DNA of 64,000 nucleotides from Flavobacterium sp. HSC-32F16 (GCF_024171645.1 NZ_JALKAC010000001.1:1054001-1118000); one strand, 5' to 3'. Shown: positions 29,851 to 41,727, counted from the first letter of the stretch. Notes: generated by a model not told the origin, from the sequence alone. Numbers and translations are program-made.

Positions 29851-29883
29851 AAATATCTTACACTTCAAAAGTATAAGATATTT
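29851..29883. terminator. Bidirectional terminator
   Basis: A 15-bp stem with one mismatch (AAATATCTTACACTT) and a 3-nt loop, flanked by A7 on the left and T7 on the right, lies between the BatA-like gene and the converging GH31 fragment. Confidence 0.8.
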
Positions 29884-29891
29884 TTTTCAAT

Positions 29892-30458
29892 TTAAAACTT
29901 TTCCTCTATTTTTGTACCCTTATAGATGATTTCTTTTTCGATTCCGCTTGGCAGTACTATAGTAAACTTTCTAATGGAAAGCATTCCGTTATATTCTCCC
30001 TTTCTGCTTGATATTGTAATTTTCTTCGAAGCATCATTCCACAAAAATTCAATTTCTGTATAAGCCCCTTTTTCATAATTATAATTATCGAATTCATCTT
30101 CATAAAGTATAAATGATCCATTTTTACCCGGATATACTTTTATCTCAAGATTGTCCCACTTTTTTTCTGTTGCAAACTGCACTTTTGGACCAACCGGCAA
30201 AATAGCTCCTGCTTTTACATAAAGAGGAATCATATCAATAGTAGTTTTTCTTGTAATTTCCTGTCCTCCGTTAACTTTTTCATTAGTCCAGAAATCATAC
30301 CACAAAGTACCGGCAGGCAGATATACTTTTCTTGATTTGGCTGCAGTAAAATCGACAGCAACTTTTTGTTGATTTTTATTAGATTCTTCTTTGTTCCATC
30401 CTGTTTCTGTATTTACTTTGACTATCTTCTCCGGAGTGTATTGTGCCTGTACAACGGG
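29892..30458 (-). pseudogene. 3' fragment of a glycoside hydrolase family 31 gene
   Basis: This frame encodes only the C-terminal beta domains of a GH31 alpha-xylosidase/glucosidase: PVVQAQYTPEKIV, KVYLPAGTLWYDFWTNEK, DMIPLYVKAGAILPVGPK and KVYPGKNGSFILYEDEFDNY. The (beta/alpha)8 catalytic domain with its acidic residues is missing entirely, and there is no proper start. The fragment joins flavodoxin-derived sequence at about 30458/30459, which marks a deletion junction. The remaining tail cannot be catalytic. Confidence 0.85.
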
Positions 30459-30830
30459 TGGAGGAGGCAGCTGCATGCCCCAAGGTCGGGAAGCCAAAAA
30501 ATATAACGTCGTACTTTTCTATGTCGGCAATTTTTGTTTTCAATAGCGGTAAATAGCCTGAAGCATTTTCTTTTGCTACCTGATCTACAGTCTGAGTGTA
30601 ATTTTCGGGATAAGGCGTTTGCAGTTCAACCGTTGCAAGATCACCGCCAACGTACTTTTGAATAATCTCAGCTATAGCTTTGGTATTATTTGTCCATGAT
30701 AAATAAACAATCAGGATTTTTTATCTTCAGCAGGCTCCAACGCTTCATCTGGCGCGTTCTTTACTTGTGAACAAGACTAAAAAAGACAGACAGTGATTAC
30801 TAAACCCGCTATATTTTTTATCTTTTTCAT
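30459..30830 (-). pseudogene. 5' fragment of a flavodoxin-like lipoprotein gene, broken
   Basis: From an ATG at 30830 the reading gives MKKIKNIAGLVITVCLF, a TAG stop, then SCSQVKNAP (a lipobox-like SC). A lost base in a run of A shifts the frame, after which ILIVYLSWTNNTKAIAEIIQ, PYPENYTQTVDQVA and KYDVIFFGFPT follow. A gained base then leads to WGMQLPPP, where the similarity stops at the GH31 junction. It is clearly a paralogue of the exported flavodoxin at 4841-5443. The remainder of the domain has been deleted. Its start lies only 7 bp from the aldo/keto reductase, so it was the last gene of that operon. Confidence 0.85.
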
Positions 30831-30837
30831 AATCAAT

Positions 30838-31833
<996 letters not shown>

Positions 31834-31843
31834 TTAATTTTAT

Positions 31844-32311
31844 TTAGAATGTGGTTGCTACTGATTTCAAGATAATCCACTTTCCATTTCGTTTTTCAAG
31901 ATTCATGGTCTGCTGCAGACGCCACTTATTTCTAGTGCCCCAAATTCTCGCATCCAAAAGATTCTGTCCCACAAAAACAGTTTTGTCTCCTTCGATATTA
32001 ACTGAAGTTTTGACCTCCGTATAGGAATAATATTTCATCCTTTCACTTTCAATCTCTGAAAACCATTCCTCTTTTGACTGAACATAACCAGTAATGTGCG
32101 TGAGAGTGAATGCTGCATCTAAAATTTTATCTAGTCCTGTAATGTTCCTGTCAATCATCAATCCAGTCAATTGTCGGGTTACATCCAGTATTTCTAATTT
32201 ATCAGTATGTTCTTTATCAGTTTCCATAGTTTGCTTAGATTTTGATTGAGTGTGAGCTTTTGTTGAAATAACAAGTAGACTCATAATCAATAATTTTAGT
32301 ACTCGTTTCAT
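31844..32311 (-). CDS. Exported NTF2-like (DUF4440) protein
   Basis: This 155-residue protein has a signal peptide (LLIMSLLVISTKAHTQ) and an NTF2-like cone fold: an early helix LDVTRQLTGLMIDRNITGL, the segment FTLTHITGYVQSKEEW, and closing strands WRLQQTMNLEKRNGKWIILK. Such domains bind or isomerise small molecules, but most DUF4440 proteins are uncharacterised. It is embedded between aldo/keto reductase genes with gaps of 25-30 bp, so it is part of their operon. Confidence 0.8.
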   Translation of the reverse strand: MKRVLKLLIMSLLVISTKAHTQSKSKQTMETDKEHTDKLEILDVTRQLTGLMIDRNITGLDKILDAAFTLTHITGYVQSKEEWFSEIESERMKYYSYTEVKTSVNIEGDKTVFVGQNLLDARIWGTRNKWRLQQTMNLEKRNGKWIILKSVATTF

Positions 32312-32341
32312 ATGTATAATTTAAAAGCAGAAAGAAACCAT

Positions 32342-33190
<849 letters not shown>

Positions 33191-33215
33191 TTAATAGTTA
33201 ATTAGAAAGAATGAA

Positions 33216-34214
<999 letters not shown>

Positions 34215-34349
34215 CTAATAATCTTGTTAACATTTTTTGATAACACAAAGTTCCTTCAATAATGTGATCGGAGATTATACATATTACTGTTATTATTACC
34301 ATTTTTACTGATTTGAACAAATGACCTAACTAATTAGCAATCTGAGCAG

Positions 34350-34357
34350 TATATTTG
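34350..34357 (+). promoter_or_regulatory. Candidate -7 element of the AraC gene
   Basis: TATATTTG matches the Bacteroidota -7 consensus TAnnTTTG exactly and lies 23 bp before the AraC start. No TTG at the proper -33 distance was seen. Confidence 0.35.
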
Positions 34358-34379
34358 TATGACATTTAAATGATACATC

Positions 34380-35276
34380 ATGGAACAAATTATAAGAGTT
34401 GAAAAAATAGCTCAGTACAATAAGTTAAAAGGTGTTGAAACCCAGCATCCTTTAATAAGTGTATTTGATAATTCAAAAACAAAAGCGTTACCAAATAACA
34501 GTCGTATGCATTTTGGTTTTTATGCTATTTTTCTAAAAGCGGGTAAATGCGGTGAACTTAAATACGGAAGAAACAATTATGATTACGATGATGGGACAAT
34601 GGTATTTGTTGCCCCTGGACAGGTAATTGAAGTGAAAAACGAGGAAGATTATCAGCCTACCGGACTAGCATTGTTATTTCATCCAGACTTGATAAAAGGA
34701 ACTACGCTTGCAAAACAGATGAGCCAATATTCCTTCTTTTCCTATGATTCTCATGAGGCGCTTCATTTATCATTAAAAGAACAGCAAATTATAAGGGATT
34801 TATTCAATAAGCTGGAATATGAACTTAATCAGTCAATTGACAAGCACAGCAAAAGTATCATTACTAACAATATTGAGCTGCTACTGAATTATTGCGTCAG
34901 ATTTTATGACAGGCAATTTATAACCCGCGAAAATATCAATACCGACATTTTATCAAAATTTGAGAATCTGTTAAATGAATATTTTCAATCGGAAAATACA
35001 CAAAATTTCGGTCTGCCCTCAGTTGGTTATTTTGCAGATCTTTTAAACCTTTCTTCCAATTATTTTGGGGATTTAATTAAAAAGGAAACCGGGAAGTCGG
35101 CTCAGGATCATATTCAATTAAAATTAATCAACTTAGCCAAAGAAAGAATTTTTGATACTGAGAAATCCATTAGCCAAATCGCATTTGAACTTGGATTCAA
35201 GTATCCGCAACACTTTAATAGAATGTTCAAAAAGAATACTGGTTATACTCCGATTGAATATAGAAGTTTAAATTAA
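34380..35276 (+). CDS. AraC family transcriptional regulator
   Basis: This 298-residue paralogue of the regulator at 1449-2357 has the same sensor part (FGFYAIFLKAGKCGELKYGR, MVFVAPGQVIEV) and DNA-binding part (LNLSSNYFGDLIKKETGKSA, FELGFKYPQHFNRMFKKNTG). It stands opposite the aldo/keto reductase operon, just as its paralogue stands opposite the reductase at 2606. The two probably sense related compounds; the effector is not known. Confidence 0.92.
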   Translation: MEQIIRVEKIAQYNKLKGVETQHPLISVFDNSKTKALPNNSRMHFGFYAIFLKAGKCGELKYGRNNYDYDDGTMVFVAPGQVIEVKNEEDYQPTGLALLFHPDLIKGTTLAKQMSQYSFFSYDSHEALHLSLKEQQIIRDLFNKLEYELNQSIDKHSKSIITNNIELLLNYCVRFYDRQFITRENINTDILSKFENLLNEYFQSENTQNFGLPSVGYFADLLNLSSNYFGDLIKKETGKSAQDHIQLKLINLAKERIFDTEKSISQIAFELGFKYPQHFNRMFKKNTGYTPIEYRSLN

Positions 35277-35497
35277 GTTTTATTTAATTAAATTTTTAAG
35301 TGCAATTGTACGTGCATTTGTTCTATCAGAAACTATGTAGGCCCAACTTTTAATAAGGTTCTCAATAAATATTCTAGCTCCTTTTATCACTGAATATTTC
35401 GCAATTGGTAATTTACCATACAATAAGCATTAATAAAAATGAAAGGCTAGTGCAGAGAAAAATCTCTTCATTAGCCCGTCGCTTTCTAGTAATTTAT

Positions 35498-36463
35498 TCA
35501 CTTCTGGTTAATCATAGCAAGTTTCTTTTTCATTTCATTTAACTCATTCTCCATTTTCTCAATTGTTTGTAAGGTTAATTCTCCTGAAACATCTTCCTTA
35601 TCTGCCAGTCTTTGTTTCAGTCACTTCATTTCACGACCGATAGAAATCTGTTCAGTTATAGCATACTCTTCTGTCTGACTGACCGGCTGGTGGCCAAGCA
35701 TTTCTTTCACAATGTGTATTGGTACGTTATTATTCAATGTCACTGTACTTCCAAAAGTCCTTCTTGCTTTGTGGGTATTTAATATACTATTTATGTTACA
35801 CAAATCGGCTATTTCCTTAAGATATTCATTCATTTTCTGATTTGAACTTACAGGAAGTACTGACCCCCTTTCAATACAAAGAGGATAATTTTTATACCGC
35901 TCAACGATTTCAGTCGCCTTTGGCAGAAGTGGAATATTGATTGGACTTCCTGTTTTCTGCCTTTCTTTTATAATCCATTGTTCTCCGTCAATACCTACTT
36001 TTATATCAGATTGCTTGAGATTAAAAACATCAATATAGGCAAGACCTGTATAACATTAAAAAACAAAAACATCTCTAACAACTCCTAGACGAACTGTAGA
36101 AAATCTATGCTTTTCCATTAATGACAATTCATGATTAGTTAAAGGTTTTTTAGGAACCTTAATTTTTTCAGATTTAAAACGCTTAAATGGATCTGCAGAA
36201 ATAATTTCCTTATCAACTGCAGCAAGAACAATTTTCTTAAAATTAGTAATGTATTTAAGAGCAGTATTATTACTGATATTCTTTACTGTCTTAAGATAAA
36301 ACTCATAATCTTTTACAAATTCAAAATTCAGCTCGTTAAACTCCATATCCTTTAAACCGAATTTATAAGACATAAACTCAGTAACATGTTTTTTTGATAT
36401 CTCGTAACGCTCGTGGGTACCAGAAGGTTTCGAACCTTCGACCTCTTGCTGGCTATTATCCAT
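35498..36463 (-). pseudogene. Tyrosine recombinase inactivated by nonsense codons
   Basis: One minus-strand frame reads as a Bacteroidota integrase: core-binding domain (YEISKKHVTEFM, FVKDYEFYLKT), then VFVF, a TAA stop at 36056-36058, CYTGLAYIDVFNLKQSDI, RQKTGSPINIPLL, HKARRTFGSTV and IVKEMLGHQPVSQTEEYA. After EMK comes a TGA at 35621-35623, and a coiled-coil tail (LKQRLADKEDV to MINQK) continues to 35500. The frame is kept across both stops, so decay is recent. The N-terminal arm-binding domain is missing and is replaced by a tRNA-like fragment. Confidence 0.9.
36415..36453 (-). other. tRNA 3'-end-like fragment, possible attachment-site remnant
   Basis: On the minus strand a five-base variable loop AGGTC is followed by a perfect T-arm (GAAGG, TTCGAAA, CCTTC) and a seven-base acceptor strand TGGTACC. 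No matching 5' half (GGTACCA...) or anticodon arm is present. Tyrosine recombinases often integrate at tRNA 3' ends, so this may be an att core left at a junction. Confidence 0.55.
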
Positions 36464-36799
36464 CTATTTATTATGATTATATTTCAATACTTCTAATTCT
36501 ATTTCCTGAATTGTTTTCTTTTTTCCTTTAGAAATCCATTCTAAAAGTTCTTCTTCAAAAAAATACAGCTTTTTACCATATTTATAGCACGGAATTTTTC
36601 TCTGCCTTACAAGAGCGTAAATTGTAGGCTTTGCTTTTCCTATTAGCCGGCTGGCTTCTTCAATGCCAATAGGAATACTTTTTTCTTTAGATTCATATAC
36701 CTGTACATTCTGAATCATAAGTTTAATCTCGGCAATTTCTTTCACTAAGTGTGCTACTGCTTTGGGCAGGTTTTCAAAAGAGATTTCACTTATGTCCAT
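36464..36799 (-). CDS. Excisionase-like helix-turn-helix protein
   Basis: This 111-residue protein has an N-terminal helical part and an HTH_17/excisionase-type winged helix (GIEEASRLIGKAKPTIYALV, then KIPCYKYGKKLYFFEEEL). Such proteins bind att or promoter DNA in Bacteroidota mobile elements. The stop codon touches the first ATG of the broken integrase, consistent with a once-coupled pair. The gene is intact although its integrase is not. Confidence 0.8.
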   Translation of the reverse strand: MDISEISFENLPKAVAHLVKEIAEIKLMIQNVQVYESKEKSIPIGIEEASRLIGKAKPTIYALVRQRKIPCYKYGKKLYFFEEELLEWISKGKKKTIQEIELEVLKYNHNK

Positions 36800-36906
36800 A
36801 GTTATCGTTTTTAACAGTTATGGTGCAAATGAAAAAAGTGTTTTTGCTGTGTCCTTCTTCACAACAAAAACACTTAAAAAACACAGTGCTTTATAACTAT
36901 TGATAT

Positions 36907-37656
36907 TTAAAAATCTGTAAAGTCTTCTATTATCTTTACAAGCCCTTTGTGTTCATCATCTTTGAGATGCGTTTTAATGCTGTTCTCTTCAACATCTTTT
37001 AAAGCCTCAGCAAAAGTCAGTTTTAAAAATTGTGCGGCTCTGTCCTGCTTGCTGACTTTAAAACAATTCCATATATTCCAGCCAAAATGATACAGATCGA
37101 GATTGGACAGATCTTTTACTTTTACCGTTTTAATCTTTTCAAAATTTATATCTTCAGCATATATGATTATATTCTTACCCAATTGTTTCAGATCATCGTC
37201 CGACGCATACAGCGCGAATTCCTGCTGCGCATAACGGATGGCAGTATCAATTCTGGCCTGTTTCTGATTTCTGGCTGCAATTTGCCGCTCCTCCCTTATC
37301 TGTTCAATATCTCTGGCTGAATTTTTATTTTCAGACAGTGCGGACTTAATTAAAGCCTCTTGCCGCTCCTCTTCTATTTTTTTAAGGTCTTCATTTGGAA
37401 CCTGGCTTTCAGGCGATTCATTTTTTTTAGCCTTCAAAAAACGATTCACTAATCTCTCAGCCAGATCGTTAAGAAATAAACTTAGAATTGCAAACATTAA
37501 AACTCCAAATCCCGTACTGATCCAAAAGAAAACGCCAGCCGTATATTCATCAGCTCCTTTTTCCAGCAGCACCAGTCTCCCTATTATGCCGACAAAGACA
37601 CAGACTAAAAAAACAGACAGGTAAACTGTAATATATTCAAAGTATTTTGTTTTCAT
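36907..37656 (-). CDS. Membrane protein with coiled coil, mobile-element associated
   Basis: This 249-residue protein has two N-terminal membrane helices (ITVYLSVFLVCVFVGIIG and VFFWISTGFGVLMFAILSLF). A charged coiled coil follows at about residues 85-140 (EDLKKIEEERQEALIKS, IEQIREERQIAARNQKQ), then a cytoplasmic helical tail. No family was recognised. It overlaps the start of the intact integrase by 20 bp, so the two are translated together. The DNA is richer in G+C than the chromosome around it. Confidence 0.6.
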   Translation of the reverse strand: MKTKYFEYITVYLSVFLVCVFVGIIGRLVLLEKGADEYTAGVFFWISTGFGVLMFAILSLFLNDLAERLVNRFLKAKKNESPESQVPNEDLKKIEEERQEALIKSALSENKNSARDIEQIREERQIAARNQKQARIDTAIRYAQQEFALYASDDDLKQLGKNIIIYAEDINFEKIKTVKVKDLSNLDLYHFGWNIWNCFKVSKQDRAAQFLKLTFAEALKDVEENSIKTHLKDDEHKGLVKIIEDFTDF

Positions 37657-38911
37657 TACGGCTTGTTTTTAAAGATTCCAATTGTATTGCTTGCGAAGCT
37701 CTGTTTTTCTTCTCATCTATTACCTTGGCATAGATTTGAGTAGTTTTTACATTGGTATGCCCCAGCATTTTACTGACCGTGTAAATGTCTGTCCCACTTG
37801 ACAGCTGCAGTGTTGCAAATGTATGGCGGAAGCAATGGAAGGTAATATTTTTTTTAATACCAGCAGATTTGACCCATTTTTTCAGAGGGCGTGAAATCCA
37901 CGACGGGTCCGGCAGATCCTCAAATACAAGCTGCCCGGGAAGCCTCTGTTCTCCACAGAGCTGTAAAGCCTGCTGGGAAATAGGCATGTATTCAACACCC
38001 TTTGTCTTTTTCTGCGTAAAATGCAGTTTTGCCATACCATCTTCCAGACTTATTTCTTTCCAGCGGAGCTTCTGAATGTCCGAATGCCTAAGACCTGTAA
38101 GCGCTGAGAAAAGCGCAGCTCTTTTAAGGACGTCTTTTTCGCAGGACGTTTCAGCCAGTGCATTTAATTCTTCAATGGTAAGATATTCCCGTCTTGACTC
38201 TTGCTCCGGTATGCCTTTTATTTTTGAAGATAAATCAACTATTAGATATCCGTCGATAAAGGCCTGTTTTAAAGCCGCTTTAAAAATGGAAAAATACCTT
38301 GCCGCAGTGTTGCGGGAAAGTATTCCTTTTTTGCCTCCTCCAAGTGGGGCACCCAGCAGAAACAGTTTAAAATCTTCCGCCATTCTGATATCAATCTGAG
38401 AAAACATCAGGCTGCCTTTGGAATAGCTTTTTAAAAACTCTCTGGTCCGCTCCCAATTGATCTGAATGGATTTTGAACCTCGGGCGTGTCTTTTAGCCGC
38501 CACAGCAGCTAGATATTTAATAAAATCCTCTTTTCCTTTTTCTTTCTGTTCAGCCAATAGGTTATCAGCATCACTGTACAGATCTATATTATCGTATTCT
38601 TTCTGCCGGATTTTGCGTACTCCGTCAGCATACAGCATTGTTTCTCGGTCACTTTCGCTTCCGCACATTATAATTCCATTATCGCTGCGTCTGGGTTTGT
38701 AGGATTTAGTTCCCTCTGCATCTGTGCGGGAAACTCTTTTCTTGTCCCACTCCACTGTTGTTACGGATCTGTTCAAATATTCACGGATTCTTTGGGGAGT
38801 TTTCTTTCCGGAAACCTCAACAGGATAGCTTTCTATGTAAACATACCATTCTTTTCGGTCTTCTGCCTTTCGAAGACGAACAGTCACCTTGGTTTTTGCT
38901 AATTGTTTCAT
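37637..38911 (-). CDS. Tyrosine recombinase / integrase, intact
   Basis: This 424-residue site-specific recombinase has an arm-binding N-terminus, a SAM-like core-binding domain and a catalytic domain. The catalytic arginine is in ALTGLRHSDIQKLRW, HxxR is in ITFHCFRHTFATLQLSSGTD, LGHTNVKTTQIY supplies a further histidine, and the tyrosine nucleophile is in that IYAKV segment. The start overlaps the stop of the upstream DNA-binding gene by 4 bp. It is likely the mobility gene of a small integrative element that ends near 39551. Confidence 0.95.
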   Translation of the reverse strand: MKQLAKTKVTVRLRKAEDRKEWYVYIESYPVEVSGKKTPQRIREYLNRSVTTVEWDKKRVSRTDAEGTKSYKPRRSDNGIIMCGSESDRETMLYADGVRKIRQKEYDNIDLYSDADNLLAEQKEKGKEDFIKYLAAVAAKRHARGSKSIQINWERTREFLKSYSKGSLMFSQIDIRMAEDFKLFLLGAPLGGGKKGILSRNTAARYFSIFKAALKQAFIDGYLIVDLSSKIKGIPEQESRREYLTIEELNALAETSCEKDVLKRAALFSALTGLRHSDIQKLRWKEISLEDGMAKLHFTQKKTKGVEYMPISQQALQLCGEQRLPGQLVFEDLPDPSWISRPLKKWVKSAGIKKNITFHCFRHTFATLQLSSGTDIYTVSKMLGHTNVKTTQIYAKVIDEKKNRASQAIQLESLKTSRNENKIL

Positions 38912-39462
38912 ATAAAATCATTTCCGTTATACAAGTTATCAATTTCGCTTTTTGGAGCATATACATGTTTTCCAATCTGTCTGGTCGGGATTGAATATTT
39001 CCTGATATGGCTGTAGACAGAACCTTCAGATATTTGAAATCTATCAGCTATTTCGCCGATGGAATAGCAGTCTTCTTTTTCAAGGCTGTATAATTTTTTC
39101 TTCGGTGCGCTTTCAGCCTGAGACACGCTGCGCGCAGGGCCGAACATCTCTTCCATGACTCTGCGGTCTATCCTTACAAGGCGGGTTCCTAAATTAACTG
39201 AAGGAATTTTTCCCTCGCTCACAAGCCGGTAAAGGGTCCTTTTAGCAACACCAAAAAGAATGCCAGCTTCGGCAACAGAAATAAAGACCCTGTCCTTGGG
39301 TATTTTATCTGCCAGCGCTTTGAGCTCCGCTTCCTTTTTAAGCTGCAGCATCTTCTGTTTGTATGCCTTTTTACTGCATTTAGCTGAGCAGTAGACAGAA
39401 GTCACGCTTTTGGGCAGAAATCCGTCTCCGCAGATAAGACATTGTTTATTTAATCTCTTCAT
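38908..39462 (-). CDS. Zinc-finger and double helix-turn-helix DNA-binding protein
   Basis: This 184-residue protein begins with a small zinc-binding motif (CLICGDGFLP, then VYCSAKCSKKAY). Two excisionase-like helix-turn-helix units follow: SVAEAGILFGVAKRTLYRLV with KIPSVNLGTRLVRI, and SIGEIADRFQISEGSVYSHI with IPTRQIGKHVYAP. It probably works with the integrase it overlaps by 4 bp (ATGA), for instance as recombination directionality factor. The duplicated HTH in one chain is less usual than a single one. Confidence 0.8.
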   Translation of the reverse strand: MKRLNKQCLICGDGFLPKSVTSVYCSAKCSKKAYKQKMLQLKKEAELKALADKIPKDRVFISVAEAGILFGVAKRTLYRLVSEGKIPSVNLGTRLVRIDRRVMEEMFGPARSVSQAESAPKKKLYSLEKEDCYSIGEIADRFQISEGSVYSHIRKYSIPTRQIGKHVYAPKSEIDNLYNGNDFI

Positions 39463-39529
39463 CTCCCTTATCTCCTGATTAAGTTACCATTAGCAAAAAT
39501 AAGTGCCACTTTGTCCCCATTTAAGTGCC

Positions 39530-39551
39530 GGTACAAATATGGTACAAATAT
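39530..39551. repeat. 11-bp tandem direct repeat beyond the integrase module
   Basis: GGTACAAATAT occurs twice in a row, and TAAGTGCC occurs twice just before it (39501-39529). Their place between the module and dnaK suits integrase binding sites or an element end. Confidence 0.5.
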
Positions 39552-39602
39552 ATGATAAAAAACGATTAAAAAATACCAGAAACATAAAAGTACTAAAAAG
39601 AA

Positions 39603-39635
39603 AAAGCGCTGTAAACATAATGTTTACAGCGCTTT
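39603..39635 (-). terminator. dnaK terminator
   Basis: A perfect 16-bp inverted repeat (AAAGCGCTGTAAACAT) lies about 33 bp past the dnaK stop, followed on the minus strand by TTCTTTTTAG. Confidence 0.85.
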
Positions 39636-39667
39636 AGCACTTATTATTAACTGATGTTAATCAGTAC

Positions 39668-41551
39668 TTATTTGACTTCTTCGAATTCAACGTCTTCAAC
39701 ATTGTCTCCAGATTGCTCTTGTTGTGGAGCAGCTTGTTGACCTTGTTCACCACCTTGAGCGTACATTGCTTCTGTAGCTGTTTTCCAAGCTGCATTTACA
39801 TTGTCTAATCCTTTTTGGATAGCGTCAAGATCTTGAGACTGGTGAGCCATTCTCAATTCAGTTAAAGCATATTCGATAGCTGTTTTGTGCTCATCTGTAA
39901 GTTTATCTCCCAATTCTTTCAATTGACTTTCAGTTTGGAAAATAGTACTATCAGCTTCGTTCAATTTCTCAGCTCTTTCTTTTGCAATTCTGTCAGCATC
40001 AGCGTTAGCCTCAGCATCTTTTTTCATTTTTTCGATTTCTTCTGCTGTTAATCCAGAAGAAGCTTCGATACGGATATCGTGAGATTTTCCAGTTCCTTTA
40101 TCAGTTGCAGAAACTTTGATGATACCATTAGCATCGATATCGAAAGTTACTTCGATTTGAGGAACTCCTCTTGGTGCTGGCGGGATACCATCTAAGTGGA
40201 AACGACCGATAGTTTTGTTATCAACTGCCATAGCTCTTTCTCCTTGTAATACGTGGATTTCAACAGATGGTTGGGAATCAGCAGCAGTAGAGAATACTTG
40301 AGATTTTTTAGTTGGAATAGTTGTGTTAGACTCGATTAATTTAGTCAATACACCACCCATAGTTTCGATACCTAAAGAAAGAGGCGTTACGTCAAGTAAC
40401 AATACATCTTTTACATCTCCAGATAAAACTCCACCTTGAATAGCAGCTCCAATAGCAACAACCTCATCAGGGTTAACACCTTTAGATGCTTTTTTACCGA
40501 AGAATTTTTCAACTTCGTCAGCGATTCTTGGCATACGAGTAGAACCTCCTACAAGGATCACTTCGTCGATATCAGATGTAGATAAACCTGCATCTTTTAA
40601 TGCTTTAGCAACTGGTTCCATAGAACGTTTTACTAAAGTATCAGATAATTGCTCAAATTTAGCTCTAGATAATTTTTTAACTAAGTGTTTTGGTCCAGAA
40701 GCAGTAGCAGTTACGTAAGGTAAGTTGATTTCTGTTTCAGCAGAAGATGATAATTCAATCTTAGCTTTCTCAGCAGCTTCTTTTAAACGCTGTAATGACA
40801 TTGGATCTAAACGTAAATCAATTCCTTCTTCAGTTTTGAATTCGTCAGCTAACCAGTCAATAATAACCTGGTCAAAATCATCACCACCTAAGTGAGTATC
40901 ACCATTTGTAGATAATACTTCAAATACACCGTCTCCTAATTCAAGAACAGAGATATCAAAAGTACCTCCACCTAAATCGTAAACAGCAATTTTTTGATCA
41001 GTTCCTTTTTTATCTAATCCGTAAGCAAGTGCAGCAGCAGTTGGCTCGTTGATGATACGCATAACTTTAAGACCAGCAATTTCACCAGCTTCTTTAGTAG
41101 CTTGACGTTGTGCATCGTTAAAGTAAGCAGGAACAGTAATAACTGCCTCAGTTACAGTTTGACCTAAATAGTCTTCAGCAGTTTTTTTCATTTTTTGAAG
41201 TGTCATTGCAGACAATTCTTGAGCAGTGTATAAACGACCGTCAATATCCACACGTGGTGTATTGTTGTCACCTTTTACAACACTGTAAGGAACTCTTTTT
41301 GCCTCTTCTTGAGTTTCAGCAAAAGTGTGTCCCATAAAACGTTTAATAGAAGCAATCGTTTTTGTAGGATTCGTTACTGCTTGTCTTTTTGCAGGATCAC
41401 CTACTTTAATTTCGCCACCTTCAACAAAAGCGATGATAGATGGAGTTGTTCTTTTTCCTTCTGCGTTAGGAATAACAACTGCTTCGTTACCTTCCATTAC
41501 AGAAACACAAGAGTTCGTCGTACCTAAGTCAATTCCGATTATTTTACCCAT
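39668..41551 (-). CDS. dnaK: Chaperone DnaK (Hsp70)
   Basis: This 627-residue protein opens with the ATPase motif [17 protein letters not shown]. It contains [11 protein letters not shown], the phosphate-binding [24 protein letters not shown], the linker [15 protein letters not shown], and a substrate-binding domain with a C-terminal EEVK acidic tail. It folds and refolds client proteins with DnaJ and GrpE, whose genes are not adjacent. The codon choice is that of a highly expressed gene. The region upstream is unusually dense in TGRCA motifs. Confidence 0.99.
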   Translation of the reverse strand: MGKIIGIDLGTTNSCVSVMEGNEAVVIPNAEGKRTTPSIIAFVEGGEIKVGDPAKRQAVTNPTKTIASIKRFMGHTFAETQEEAKRVPYSVVKGDNNTPRVDIDGRLYTAQELSAMTLQKMKKTAEDYLGQTVTEAVITVPAYFNDAQRQATKEAGEIAGLKVMRIINEPTAAALAYGLDKKGTDQKIAVYDLGGGTFDISVLELGDGVFEVLSTNGDTHLGGDDFDQVIIDWLADEFKTEEGIDLRLDPMSLQRLKEAAEKAKIELSSSAETEINLPYVTATASGPKHLVKKLSRAKFEQLSDTLVKRSMEPVAKALKDAGLSTSDIDEVILVGGSTRMPRIADEVEKFFGKKASKGVNPDEVVAIGAAIQGGVLSGDVKDVLLLDVTPLSLGIETMGGVLTKLIESNTTIPTKKSQVFSTAADSQPSVEIHVLQGERAMAVDNKTIGRFHLDGIPPAPRGVPQIEVTFDIDANGIIKVSATDKGTGKSHDIRIEASSGLTAEEIEKMKKDAEANADADRIAKERAEKLNEADSTIFQTESQLKELGDKLTDEHKTAIEYALTELRMAHQSQDLDAIQKGLDNVNAAWKTATEAMYAQGGEQGQQAAPQQEQSGDNVEDVEFEEVK

Positions 41552-41591
41552 TTTTTATATATTTAATTTTGATTTATTTTTATAACTCAGG

Positions 41592-41727
41592 TGGCATAAG
41601 TCAATCTTTGTGCCAATATAAAAAACCAAAGTAAAATGTCAGTTTTCATATTGGCAGGCTAATACTCATCTGACAACATGACATTTTTCAAACCTGACAT
41701 TCGTGGCATAATATATTTTTCATGTCA
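41592..41727 (-). promoter_or_regulatory. dnaK upstream region with repeated TGRCA motifs and a sigma-54-like site
   Basis: Nine TGACA/TGTCA/TGGCA/TGCCA words lie in about 136 bp. On the minus strand 41616-41601 reads TTGGCACAAAGATTGA, close to the sigma-54 pattern TTGGCAC-N5-TTGC except for the last C, and sits about 50 bp from the dnaK start. The repeats may be binding sites for an activator. Confidence 0.45.

Noticed and set aside
29892..30497. A 201-residue open frame that could be taken for a complete small protein
   Set aside because: It has no normal start codon (begins at TTG), starts in out-of-frame flavodoxin sequence and continues as the tail of GH31; it is a junction artefact.
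36415..36453. A complete tRNA gene
   Set aside because: Only the variable loop, T-arm and 3' acceptor strand are present; the D-arm, anticodon arm and 5' acceptor strand are missing.
39668..41551. Possible dnaK-dnaJ-grpE operon
   Set aside because: Neither dnaJ nor grpE is next to dnaK; the neighbours are an integrase module and a DUF2931 gene.
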